This document shows positions 1 through 10,745 of a DNA stretch of 64,000 nucleotides, piece by piece. The number at the start of each line of letters is the position of its first letter. Within the stretch, counting starts at the first letter, position 1. Source of the stretch: Isoetes taiwanensis (Eukaryota > Streptophyta > Lycopodiopsida > Isoetales > Isoetaceae); contig JAJEKV010000005.1 in the NCBI GenBank assembly GCA_021234155.1, positions 28,360,689-28,424,688 on the forward strand, in the 5' to 3' direction. A program made the position numbers and the translations under genes. A model generated the notes under the pieces. It made no database searches and was not told where the DNA came from. It worked only from the letters and a program-made list of their open reading frames with translations.

Positions 1-350
1 ATTAAAGAAAAACTTCTACGCACTAAATCATTTGAAGGCATGTACATCTACAGATTTTATGAGAAATATAAGGGATCAAAGGACCTGCAAGAAGGCTTAC
101 AATTTTCTTCATACTACATGTAAGGAGATGGCAAGCAATTATCCCCACAACGGAAATGGATAATCTAAGATTGGCTGATTATGCAAATATGAGGGCTTAC
201 TTACAGCAGTTGAAGGCATTCCAAGGGGAAATTAAACTCATACTATATGCTTTGAATGGTTTATCAACAGAATATCAGCATGTCAACCACTTTATATGCT
301 CCAGCTGTGCTAGTCTGTCTTTGTCACAGATCATTTAGGAAAGCTCTTCT
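1..350 (+). pseudogene. Ty1/copia gag (UBN2-type) fragment
   Basis: Residues encoded at 156-338 read like the C-terminal part of a plant copia Gag/UBN2 domain. A leucine-rich segment is followed by a phrase of the form LYALNGLSTEYQHV and then LSLSQII, matching the family's usual 'LLNGLPxEYxxxV...LSL' order. A stop directly follows, and no gag start, protease or integrase is visible, so this is a scrap truncated by the window edge and by decay. Recognition rests on motif order only; a chance ORF is not excluded. Confidence 0.4.
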
Positions 351-784
351 ACGAAGGCCAGGTTTGTAGGAGCATCTCTTGAGAGCTTAGGCTTTCAAGG
401 CTGTAGGGGGAGCTATTGCAGTATACAGGGTCACAGGCATTCTCCAGAGAGAGCTTTGCCACTCTTAAAGAAATGATTTCGAGTTTGATTTACTTTACTA
501 TTTGCGATCACATTTGGTACTCAAATTTGAGTCAATTGTTTAATTTTATCGTCCATTCTCATCTCTTATTGTATTTGTATGAGATCATCCATTTCTTTAT
601 TGACCTTCAACTTGCAACAGCCTAAACCATTGAGAGTCTTTGATTTTGTTGAAATACATCATCTAGCTGCGCCTTTATGTTATAATGGGACTCTCACGCG
701 TTCTTGAATTTGCTTCATATTTGCTTCATCTTCATCTTTTCTATCCCTAATTCTTCCTACTTCAGCAACACATGGCCTTGAATT
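351..784. other. No recognisable feature
   Basis: AT-rich sequence between two gag relics. Short ORFs have no family signature. Confidence 0.4.
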
Positions 785-1735
785 GTGTCCTCAAACAATT
801 CTGGAGGTTCTAACCATTGCATATGGAACTCCAAATTGTGTTCGTGCCAAGAAGCACTCAAGAGGGACCTATGCAGGATTCAGCTGGCCATACCTTTCCC
901 CCCGCCTGACTGGGGCACCATATCTCCAATTTGGGTCCCATCTGCACCTATGTATGATGGAACCACAAACCCTACAGACTTTCTGCTGGTCTTTGAAGAG
1001 TACTATGAACTGGTAATAGGCCAGGGAGAAAACTTGGGGTCTTTGACAAATGCATGAGGGTAAATGCCTTGAAGTGGTTTGATTATGATCTGTCCAATAA
1101 AGGCACAAGTTGGGAAGCTGTTAGAGAATCGTTTCTCAAATTATTTGGTAAAGTGCTTAGCACTGCAACTTTGGTACAGGAACTGAATAATTTCAGAATT
1201 CAGCAAATAGAGAGATTTTCACACTATTTGAAAATATGCAGGAAGAGAGGTATTCAAATAGAAATACACTTTCCAGTATTATACCACTTCATTTTAGGCC
1301 TTCAGACTGGCAATTTACTCAATCTTTGTCGCAAGTTTTTGCTAAACATGTAGAAGAGGACGACCTGGTGTTTCCATCACCTCATGCCTCAGTTCATGCC
1401 TGGGGAGACTTTCAAGAGAACCAATAGCACCTAGTACTTCCATGATAGTTTATGCTACTGAAGCCGAAAAGAGTGAGAAGATCAATTGGAGGATTAAGGG
1501 CAAAACTTAGAAAGGGCACGAGGAATTAAAAGAGCAACAAGGGCCTTTCAAACTTTGCTCCAGGAAGGTTTTCAAAAGCAAGAAGCTGCATTTTCTGTGC
1601 AAATGAAGCAGATGGTTGAGGAAATGCAGACGACTATGGTGATTGCAGAGAAAACATGTGTAATTTGTAAGAGAACAGGGCATAGTGAAGACAAGTGCTT
1701 TAAAAAAGATTGTCAACCTGGTCACTACAGTAAGG
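785..1735 (+). pseudogene. Ty3/gypsy gag relic, 5' part, ending in a CCHC zinc knuckle
   Basis: Three overlapping frames together read as a retrotransposon Gag. Segment 1054-1353 has the Retrotrans_gag signature: an ALKWFDY-like start, then a WEAVRESFLKLFG-type phrase, then FRIQQIERFSHYLK. At 1654-1701 a zinc knuckle of spacing C-x2-C-x4-H-x4-C follows (CVICKRTGHSEDKC). Frame changes near 1050 and between 1350 and 1555, plus stops, show it is dead. The reading frame runs straight into the LTR element that begins at 1736 and resumes after 3505, so the insertion post-dates this gag copy. In an active element Gag would form the particle and bind RNA through the knuckle. Confidence 0.7.
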
Positions 1736-1864
1736 TGTTGGAATATGGAACCTACATTAGAAGTGCTGCTTATTTACTCTGTATGATACTCGCTTATCAA
1801 TAGAACCATTCGTCCATTTCTCCTCTTTCTGTTCGTGTCTTCTCTCACGATCCAAACTTTATCA

Positions 1865-1876
1865 TGGTATCAGAGC
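1865..1876 (+). promoter_or_regulatory. tRNA-iMet primer-binding site
   Basis: TGGTATCAGAGC directly abuts the left LTR end. It is complementary to the 3' end of plant initiator methionine tRNA and primes minus-strand DNA synthesis in this class of element. Confidence 0.8.
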
Positions 1877-2343
1877 TACGGATTGAGAGTTAGACAAGCT
1901 TACCTTGCTTTATTTTCTAGATTGAAGAGAGGTTCATAGGTCTAGTTACAAAATCTGATATAGATCAGAGAAATCTGTAAAGAAATATTAAGATTGCTCA
2001 ATCCAGGTCGGATTTAAGTAAGGAAGCTTGTTTTTCTCAACAGATTTGTGCTAAATCTTGTGAGATTGGAGTAATTTTAAGGATTTTATTATTTATAATC
2101 AGAGTAAGGGGCATTCTTCAGAGCTTGTATAATCTTTGCAAAAATGGGGTAAATCTTGAGGAAAGAGCTGTAGCACAACAGAAAGGAGTTAAGAATTTAG
2201 GATGTTGTGAAGGTAGTTGTTTGCATGTTGAAGCTAAATAAGTTATGTTATTGTGTCCAAGATCTTGTGTTACAAGTAAGGGAGAGCATCTGCTGTTTTG
2301 GAAGGGAGCTTTAATCCCAAGGGGAGTTTGGAGTTAGCAGTAT

Positions 2344-2700
2344 ATGAAGCTTAATCGTAGAGAGAGTTTTTGTTTTCTTGTTTTGAGCATATATCTGCAA
2401 GGACTTCTGCACAATCAGACTAAGGTACAAGTCTGGATTAATTGCCATGGATTAGTAGATGAAGGAATATATGAAGCAGAAGTTGTTCAGGAAATGGAAA
2501 GTGAAATCGGTCAGCAATTTCAAATTCTTCTGGCTGAAACTGTCATAGCCCATAGACGCCTTATAGTGGCTGTTTATGATTGCCAATGGGATTCAAATGG
2601 ATTCTGTTCTGAATTTTTTACATTATATTTTAACAATCCTGATGGTTGTTTGGGCAGACTATGCGGTCAAGAAGAATATGCAGGGAGGTCACGCTCATGA
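2344..2700 (+). other. Unrecognised 118-codon ORF inside the LTR element
   Basis: This open frame is the longest in the interior of the 1736-3500 element. It has no CCHC knuckle, protease, integrase or RT motif and I do not recognise it. It may be internal non-coding sequence that happens to be open. Confidence 0.2.
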
Positions 2701-3505
2701 GGATAATGATATATGGGAATTTAATTGCGAGATATGCAAGTTCTTTGAAGACAAACTGCTAAGCAGCATGGGACTCATAGATTCTTCAACTGCTGGATTC
2801 CACCGGTTAAGTTGGACCAGATGATGTTCTCCCATAGCAAAGCTGCCTTTCCAGTCATTAGTTTGGATGAGGTTCTGGATATTTGAAGCTTGAGACCTCT
2901 GTGCCTCGGTAAAGCATTTCCAAAACCTTTTAAGTTGTTTCTCTATAATAGGCAGCTGGCTTTCTGCCACATCTTTCTTTGTTTTGAGACTCTGTTCTCA
3001 ATCTTCTGTGTTACCATGTATTTCTACAAGTAATATATATACACTGCCGTTTCCCCGGTTACCAAGAAAAGAAAACTCAGTAGTCTTAATTATTTGATCT
3101 TTGCTGAGTTACAAACTGTTGTGCATGAGATCAAATAAATGTCAGGAAGATCTTGTACATGATGTTAATTTGTACAGGTTTGAAGACATGTGTACAGGTT
3201 CGGTGTATGATTTGGACAGGTAGTTGGCTTCAACGATAGCTACGACCATGGCAGGGATCAGCTCGATATCAAGCAGTGCTCTACAGTGTGGATATCAAGA
3301 TTCAGATGTATCCTGTGTACAGGTTTGAAGATGTACAGGTTTATAGTTTCACACATATAGTGTGACATGTACATACATGAACATACACATGCATGTCTAC
3401 ATGTACAGTGCTGCTTATTTATTCTGTATTATCAATGGAACAGTTCGTTTATTTCTCCCCTCTCTCTTTGTGTCTTCTCTCATAGATCCAAACTTTATCA
3501 TAAGG

Positions 3506-3690
3506 AGTGCCCAGTTTTGTCCATCTGGGCATGATATTTAGTTTTGGCCAGATTTGGCAGAAAAAAATTGAACGTTAGTCAAGCATAATAATGTTGAGTT
3601 TGAAGACATTGATGTGTTTGCTGTTACACGGCAGCAAGCAAGAAATGATGTCCAGTCCATAATTAAGGTGTGACTGCCAAAACCCTATCC
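3506..3690 (+). pseudogene. Ty3/gypsy gag-pol relic, part downstream of the LTR insertion
   Basis: After the right TSD the sequence continues the interrupted zinc-knuckle region: the residues ECP complete a second Cys/His-type phrase begun before the insertion. At about 3596-3655 it reads EFEDIDVFAVTRQQAR, close to the 'AVTRAQAR' phrase that lies between Gag and protease in many Ty3/gypsy polyproteins. Stops in between show decay. This continuity is the best proof that 1736-3500 is an insertion. Confidence 0.6.
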
Positions 3691-4095
3691 TATCCTACTA
3701 ATGATAAGGTGGAGCAATTATTGAAAAATACCAAGGTGATCAGAATTCTGCATACCATTTGCTTCTGGGAAGACCATGGCAAGCGGTTATTGATGCAAGA
3801 ACAGTCTGACATAAGGGTATTTGTACAATCATGGATGGAACTCATACTGCAATATTTTATGCTATTAATTTTCCGGTTTCAATACATATCACAACTATCA
3901 TCTTCAGTTTATTATACAAAGCTTACAAGGTTCCACAGCAATATTGATAAGCTGTGCCTCTTGATTCACTTCAGGGAAGTCAAGAGTGCTACACTGGAAC
4001 TATTTCCAAAGCTTACACTTGATGATGACGTCCTATGGGAAATGTTTATATCATATAAGATCTTTTTTTGGCTCGATTCACTCAAGTTTGAGTAA
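3670..4095 (+). pseudogene. 141-codon ORF, possibly gypsy polyprotein remnant
   Basis: It follows the gag-pol junction relic and begins near a NDKVEQLLKNTK phrase, which would suit the linker before a gypsy protease. I see no D(T/S)G protease triad or RT motif. Function not recognised. Confidence 0.25.
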
Positions 4096-5340
4096 AAAGC
4101 AGATTAAGACATTGAAGCTTCTATAAAATGGTTTGCAAGCATGCCCATTTTTGTTCACACTTTTGCATTGCTCATAACTGTAATCTTTCTATCATCCCTT
4201 TGGCTTATTAAAAGAAAGAGATATTATTAACATTTACAGGATGCTGCTTGAAAATTGAATACATATGTAGTCGATATACAGCTAGGGGCAAATAAGAATG
4301 CCACCTAGAGACATATAATTCAAGATCAAAATCTAATCCGAGGTTCTAATACTAAAATGACTCTGAAGTGGGGCAAAGTGTAAACAATATTTTATTAATG
4401 ATTCTGCCAGTGTTTGAATTTCCTAGATGAGGATAAAGCTTAGATTGCACCAACCTGACCCATGTAATCTCCTCTATCTGGCTGGTTCTAATCAACACTA
4501 TTGTACTTTATCTGGTTGGGTAAACCAAAAATGGATCAAGCCAGGGCACCTAACTTGAGCATCCTTCTTCCTTTGCATCTCTCTTTTTCTTCTCCGCAAT
4601 TGATCCTTTGGTTTCTTACAAGAGAGACATTCCCTAGAACTGAAACGAGAGCTTAATGTTCATGCATGATCATCCAACCTTATGTTAATCTAATTTGGTG
4701 ACTTATTTAGTTCTAGTCATTTGTCATGGAAACCAGGTCCAATATGTCAGGAATGGGAGCACACAACGCATGCAGATAGAGCTCCTAACAAGGATATATA
4801 TGCATAGCTGGCATATTGACGAAGTTTAATCCCTACTAGAAACTTGGCAGTGCCAATAAAAAAGGATGAAGAACCATATACAGCCAAATCTCTTTGAATA
4901 GAACATAGCAGCATGCTTGCAGTGCACGAACATGCTCCTAATCTATTTAATATGGATATCTCTACCACAATAGAAAACCTTAATAAGCAAGACTAGCACA
5001 ACACCAAGCTTTGAAATAAGCTGCTGGTTGTGATTTATGGCTATCCATGCATGCACCTAATAAAAGAATTAATGTGCCATCCATGCATGCACCTAATAAA
5101 AGGATTAATGTGATTATCATACCTCTAGGGTCAACAAATGATCCAAAACAGCACTAGGATCTTCATCCCCTGCTAAAACTTATCATATTTCATTGAAATG
5201 CTTATGACCAATCATATACTCTAGAACAATCACAGTTTTAGGACATACCGCAAAAATCAATTGCTTGCTCAGCTGACTCCGGTGAAAACCCCATGGAAAT
5301 GCACAGTTCCAGCATTTTTATTCGCCTTGATGGCTGCACA
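4096..5340. other. No gene seen
   Basis: AT-rich non-coding DNA. Its only local structure is a 36-bp tandem duplication at 5043-5112. Confidence 0.4.
5043..5112 (+). repeat. 36-bp direct tandem duplication
   Basis: ATCCATGCATGCACCTAATA begins at 5043 and again at 5079. The two copies differ at one base (AAGAATT/AAGGATT). Confidence 0.8.
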
Positions 5341-7975
5341 AGGAAGGAAGGAAGGAAGGAAGGAAAAAAAGAAAGATTTATTAATGTCTGCCCATATGGT
5401 CAATGAGACGAGAACATATGATATTGAGGATCTGCAAGGAGGGTGATCACCTCCAAGACTTCAATAAAGTCTATTACCAAAACATCTAATCAAAACTTAA
5501 TGAAAGATTTCTAGGGAAGTAATCCAATAGCCATCCTAGCTGCTCCAAGGAATGCTCTGATATCGGCATTTGGCCTTTTATGAATCCTACCTTACCTTTT
5601 CTTCTGAAAAGATTGCTTGTACTTTGTATTTTGCTGCTGGTTTTACTTTCTTAGAGGTGGTAATATCATGAACTTTCCTTCTCTTTGGGCAGCCGTCCAT
5701 GATTCCAGCCTGTTATGACTCTTCACCAGCAAGGATGGATGAAGAAATGTTTGTTTGCTTTACCCCACTAGAGCGGATGCTGTTTCTATTTTTGAGGATG
5801 CTCCTTCGTTTTTGAACAATCTTATGTACAAATAAAGATACACATTTCTGGTCATATAATACTTCATGAGTTGCTGTAAGGTTTTTGGATGTTTGAAAAT
5901 GCAATGATATTTCCCTCTTATGATGTAATAGGCAGGGCAGGTAAAGATGAAATGTTTCTCAGACTCTACCACGTCCAAATTGCATAAAGTGCATAACTAT
6001 CCTCCCAGGTAATGCCTCAGATCAATTGCAGCTGATTAGAGAACACCCAGCTGAAACATTAAGTTCTTGCAAATTTCCTTTTGGAAGATAACTCTATAAT
6101 CATAAGGGGATTAAACATCTTAACTGTTTTTGAAAACCAGCATGTCGTATAGCCATTGCTTTTGAAATGTTACCCCAGCTCAATTGCAGCTGATTAGAGA
6201 ACACCCAGCTGAAATGTTAAAAAAGTTCTTAAACTTTTTCCTTTTGGAAGATAACTCTTTAGAAGGATTTAACCGCATAAAACTGCTTCAAATTATGACA
6301 TATAAGCTGGTTTCCCTGCTGTTTGGTCAGTTTTAGATTGGGCATTGCCAAAGTTATATTGGAACGGAGGTATTTTATCCATTAAAAAACCAAGGGAATT
6401 AAACATCTTAACTGCTTTTAGAAACCAGCATGTTGTACTACCTTGATCAATAAGACAACCAGCTGGCGCTCTCATGTGCCCTTGAAATGCATAACTTATA
6501 TGAAAAAGACACTGCTTGGAAAGCCACTTCAAGCTCTTAAGGCTACCAAGCACTATATTGTGAGGCACCAAGGGTTTACTTTTGATCATTCTAGATGATA
6601 GGAGAGAGATTTGAAGCCTCTCTAAATGAGACCATCATCCTCACAAATTTATGATCCATATCGGCTGCAGGTTTTGCCAACATGTCAAATAAAAGAGCTT
6701 TGCATGAACGTCATGAAAGAGCATTGTTCCTCCAACTGGGCGAGAGAGGCATATCCTTTGGCCATCCTAAGCACTTTTCAATCTGAAAGAGGGCATGAGA
6801 ACTCCACTTTAAGATATATATATGCAGATAGAATTTCAAGGTTGCCCCTCAAAGAAGAAACATTCTTCTTCAAACCCTTCCAAGTGCTGATAAACACCAT
6901 CACCTTCGTCTTCTGCAAAGTTTTACCTGTTCCTGAAGTTCATCAGCTTTTGCGATGTGCCCAGAAAGATAATGGAAACTTCTCCTTATACACGACAATA
7001 GAAGAGAAAGTATTCTTCATACCACCACTTCCAAGTGCTTTTGCTTTCCTTTAACTAAAGCGAGAAAATCTGAAACTGCCTCAAAACGCTTCTTAGGTCA
7101 TGTAAGAGATGAAAATCTAGGCATCTTGGTTGTCTAGACCATCTATAAGTTCAAAAATTATCCTTGTCTTGTGGATGGTCAGTTTGTCTGCCACGTACAT
7201 GTGCTCCAAATCATGCCAAACAAGGCCAAGGTTGGAAGCTGAAAGATCAAGCTTGGTGGAAGTCAGTCTATCGAGAGACCACAGCCTCATAATTCAGGGA
7301 GACCCTCAAGTTGCAAAATCCTTACAGAAGGTTCTGATAACATTATGTCACAAGGTATTAAATATCTATTTCTGCTCATTTTAAAGAGCACCAATATGTG
7401 GGGCCTCATACAGTTGGTGGTTCACACATCTTCTCTGGGATCAGGTAACCAAACCTGTGTGCCATACAGGCTTAACCAAAGTGTCAAAGGATATTAATCT
7501 GTACGATCATCTTGCCCCCAATCAACATTCATCTTCTCTGAGATCAGGTAACCAAACTTGTGTTCCATATAATGCAGCTGGCTTTGCCCAACAAACAGGA
7601 TAGTCTTATACATCATAATGCCTGTGAAAGCATTGTCTATCCGTTTGGGCCCATGAAGTATAGCCCTAAACAGTTGCTGTTTGGCTTGCTGTTTTCAAGC
7701 TAAATAGAAATCCACTCCAAAGGATGTATAAGCTGAGGCAATTTTCACCAACTACCTTGGAAAATAAATCCATTATGATGCTTGGTAGACTGGGAAGTAT
7801 TAAAGACTAACCCTTTGGTCTTTCACACAAAAAAACTCCCTGGGGAAAGAGGATATCAGGACTACAACATCCAGGATGGTAAAGAATCTCTCCATCAACT
7901 ATGTCGATAAAGTTTTCAACAAATCAATGTAGAGCCCCGAATAGGAATGGTGGGGAGCTAGCAAGCCTGCTTTAT
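5341..7975 (-). mobile_element. LINE relic A (non-LTR retrotransposon), minus strand
   Basis: Read on the minus strand from 7975: a degenerate PLSP-x-LF-G-LYID block (7930-7972), a degenerate YADD block (about 7855-7897, readable as DVVVLISS), a YGTQVWLP-like phrase found in LINE C-terminal regions (7422-7460, repeated near 7526-7570), and a C-terminal Cys/His motif with SEKHFIFTCPAYYIIRGKYH (5713-5978). The 3' end reads AGACATTAATAAA and finishes in a (TTCC)n tail (plus strand GGAA at 5342-5366). Many stops and frameshifts; no intact ORF2. The 5' limit is uncertain. Confidence 0.65.
5342..5366 (+). repeat. (GGAA)n microsatellite, LINE 3' tail
   Basis: Six GGAA units directly abut the minus-strand LINE terminus, as expected of a simple-repeat 3' tail rather than poly(A). 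Confidence 0.75.
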
Positions 7976-8329
7976 TCTGATTGTGCTCATCATATGATCA
8001 TTTGCTAGACATTTTACATCGGCCTGAGAATTGCAGGGTTTGTACTTACCAAATAAGAGCACAAAAGACTTTCACATTTGAGATAGCCAACTTTTTAAGA
8101 CTTCACTCTTTTTTAAGACTTCAACAATCACTCTCGAATTGACAAAATGTCTGTTGTTCAAAAGTTCTCTTCCTGAATCTTGCTTGATGTCAGGGACGTG
8201 ATGAATCATGTAAAAGGTGCTTCATGTGGACTAACTTTAGTACCATTGACTAAATTTAGTACCATAGGAACCTATGGCATTTAGAAAGAATAAGTTGCTG
8301 AGTATTCTTTTATCCTCTCTCTATGTATT
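7976..8329. other. No recognisable feature
   Basis: Spacer between two oppositely oriented LINE relics. The 5' truncation points probably lie here. Confidence 0.3.
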
Positions 8330-8650
8330 TGGGCAGTGCTATTTCTATATGAGAATGGGCAAGGAAGTGCGCAACGTCATTGTAGTTAAGCAGGGGCTGT
8401 CCTGACATTAATGATTTGGAGACTTCTATGCAGATCTTGGGTGCAGAAGGCCTCATGCTCGTACAAGAATGCATCCCAATTTTGCTTTATGCTGATGATG
8501 TCGTATTGATGTCCTCCACCCCTTAAGGCCTTCAGAAACACTTGATAGCTTTAAAGGCATTTTGCAAAAAAGGGAAACTCTCTTACTGTAAGGAACGCTT
8601 GTTAATGTTTCCGAAATGTACAGAAAAACTGTGATGCTTGCTCCTTCTAG
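8330..8650 (+). mobile_element. LINE reverse-transcriptase fragment D
   Basis: On the plus strand a frame reads INDLETSMQILGAEG, then IPILLYADDVVLMSSTP, with YADD encoded at 8488-8499, then a stop, then LQKHLIALKAFCKK. This is the palm-domain catalytic block of a non-LTR RT, with the usual 'xDxLxxLxxFCxxxxL' helix after it. The upstream RQGCPLSP block is broken (SRGCPD). Severely truncated on both sides. Confidence 0.7.
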
Positions 8651-9039
8651 TATCTACATCAGTATTCTTTATGTGAGCAATCTTTCTGCATTTGTCTTGT
8701 GTTGGCCCCTTAAATGGACCCTTGCACGATATTCTGGAAGTTGACGGTATTGAGTATTGACTTATGACTTCCCTTGTGGAGGATCAGATCCAAAAGCATC
8801 CTAACAATATGATGATGATGAAGCATCCTTGCCAATAGCAGAGAATCTGCTATATGAAGGGGAATTTAGAACAAACGCTGCTGACCTCTTTATTAGCATC
8901 ATATGTGAATAAAAGAGTATCAGATGTGTTCAAAGGGATATTTTCAAAAAAGGCCAAAGAAGGCTAAAAAGGAGGCAAGACAGATCGATAAAGAATCTTT
9001 CTGGAAGAAGGACATCAATTGTAGGTGCAGTGAATGAAA

Positions 9040-9890
9040 GAAAGAATGGGAAGAAAGAAAAAAAGAGTGAGTTTATTAATGTCTACTCATAGGGGTTATG
9101 AGCAAATAAATACAGCAAGTCTTCAACATCTAGGAGCATTCTCCTAGTTGAAGTGCTAGTTGAAGCTTATCCATGATTCTGCATTCTATAAGTTCCTTAA
9201 CGCACCCACGTATAGGGCCTAAAAAAACCCTGTGATGCCTTTGTACATACCTATAGTTCCTTTTCTTCTTTCGGGGCTGTCCCTTCTTAACCTTTTTGGC
9301 CATTCTCTGATTCTTAACGGAAGCAGACCCTTCTGAGTTCCTTTTTCGGTTTAATGGTGTATGACAAAAGAAGTCAGCACTGTTTGCTTTAATTGTGAAT
9401 CAGCTTCTTTTGTCTGATCACATTTCTTCTGAGTTTGATGAGTTCAAATATGTACAAAGCAAGGCATTTCTGATTCATGAGCTGTCTCAAAGTGGTTGGG
9501 TCCCTGAAAAGACAGTGGTACCTTCCTCTTATTTCATGACATTGGAAGATAAAGTGTTCTTCTGATTCCACTCCCCCTAAATTGAACATTTGACAGATTT
9601 TTTGTTCACGTCCCCTGCCCTTGGCCCGGCCAGCTTCAATCTCTTATTAATGGGACAAGACCCAGAACTGCCACAAATGCATTTCTGAGTTTATATGATA
9701 AGTGGGTATCTAAGTATCCAGGACGTCGAAGGGAATCATCTCTAGATATAGTCAAGAAATTGTCCTTATAGAACTGTCTTTTGTTGGATAGATCTTTTAA
9801 AGAGGTCCACTTGTCTGGAAGACTGCTCCACCATGATAACATCTGGTCCACTGTCCTAAGTGTCTGTAGTAGAGATCATTAAGATCATTC
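9040..9890 (-). mobile_element. LINE relic B, C-terminal part, minus strand
   Basis: Minus-strand frames encode a fern/plant LINE C-terminus. 9636-9851 gives a linker ending KLRNAFVAVLGLVPLI, and 9389-9640 gives a Cys/His-type zinc motif with EQKICQMF...ESEEHFIFQCHEIRGRYH. The 3' end (9045-9075) has the same AGACATTAATAAA terminus as relic A, followed by a GAAA-rich tail. This is therefore a second copy of the same LINE family in the same orientation, 5'-truncated. Confidence 0.65.
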
Positions 9891-10382
9891 TTTCATGACT
9901 AGTTGCAACTGATAAACTTTTATGATCAGAAAAGTACGCAGCACAAAGAAGACCAAAAACAGAATTTGATGACTCCGGAATGAAAAAGAGCTCTAGAGAC
10001 CCCAAATACGGTGAGAAAAGTTCTGTATCATAATCTTCTGCAGCCTTATAAACTCATTCTATTGGCATGCTGGTACCAGAGAAAAAAAATGAAGTCTTTC
10101 AACATAAAAACTTGGAAACTCAGACTCTCATATGTCAGACCTGATACTGAAACAGTCCAAAGGGAAAACTTGGAAGGGTAATGGGAGCTAACTTGGTAAA
10201 ATATCATTTTTAAAAGGCAATCTCAAACTTAAAAACAGATTGAAGTAGACCTATGGAGTATAATACTTGTCCAAAATGTTCGTTTCCATTAGAATGAATA
10301 TCTGGCTCCGTCTTCACAGCAGCTGGCAGTTTGCTTTTATTCTGTTCCGTTGTGTTCCCTGGCCATTCTTGTGGTTCTTCCT
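9891..10382. other. No recognisable feature
   Basis: Short ORFs only. It may include more LINE B sequence too decayed to place. Confidence 0.3.
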
Positions 10383-10745
10383 TCACCGTTGTGGGGTAGT
10401 TTTTTCTGGAGCATTCGGCTTGATCACTAGATGTCTGCAGATAGAAAAATGCAAATGTGACCGTCTAGACATCTTAATACGAAACCAATGCAGCCGGTTG
10501 AAATCATTCAACAAGTTTGAATTTGGAAACAGATGAACCCACAAAAGCAAAGAAGGCAACAAGGAAATGAAAGCAATGCGCAGTACCATAGAGTGCAAGG
10601 GAGCTGCATGCAGATTCTCGGGCCTCACTGAGTTGTTGGCGTTTGCAACAGGGGCACGGACAGCCATGGAAGCTATATCAGGCTTCCGATCCTCTTCAAA
10701 GGAAGAATCATAGTCTACCAGAAGCTGTTTGTGACGCTTGCCCAT
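10383..10745 (-). CDS. Unrecognised 120-codon ORF
   Basis: This minus-strand ORF starts MGKRHKQLLVDYDSS, has a charged N-terminal third, a hydrophobic stretch near residues 55-75 (LRIAFISLLPSLLLWVHLF) that could span a membrane, and a basic C-terminus. Base composition is less AT-rich than the surroundings. I do not recognise a family, and no introns or neighbours help. It may be one exon of a gene or a chance ORF. Confidence 0.2.
   Translation of the reverse strand: MGKRHKQLLVDYDSSFEEDRKPDIASMAVRAPVANANNSVRPENLHAAPLHSMVLRIAFISLLPSLLLWVHLFPNSNLLNDFNRLHWFRIKMSRRSHLHFSICRHLVIKPNAPEKTTPQR

Larger units (their letters stand above)
1731..3505 (+). mobile_element. Short non-autonomous LTR retrotransposon (TRIM/LARD-like) with TSD TAAGG
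   Basis: The pentamer TAAGG stands at 1731-1735 and again at 3501-3505. The left LTR starts TGTTGGAAT at 1736 and ends TATCA at 1864. It is followed at once by TGGTATCAGAGC (1865-1876), the initiator-Met tRNA primer-binding site used by many plant LTR elements. The last ~94 bp before 3500 repeat the last ~103 bp of the left LTR (1762-1864 versus 3407-3500). The 5' parts of the two LTRs do not align well. The interior (about 1.5 kb) has no recognisable gag or pol, so mobilisation must have been in trans. Several TGTACAGGTTTGAAGA-like motifs lie at 3160-3345. Confidence 0.75.
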
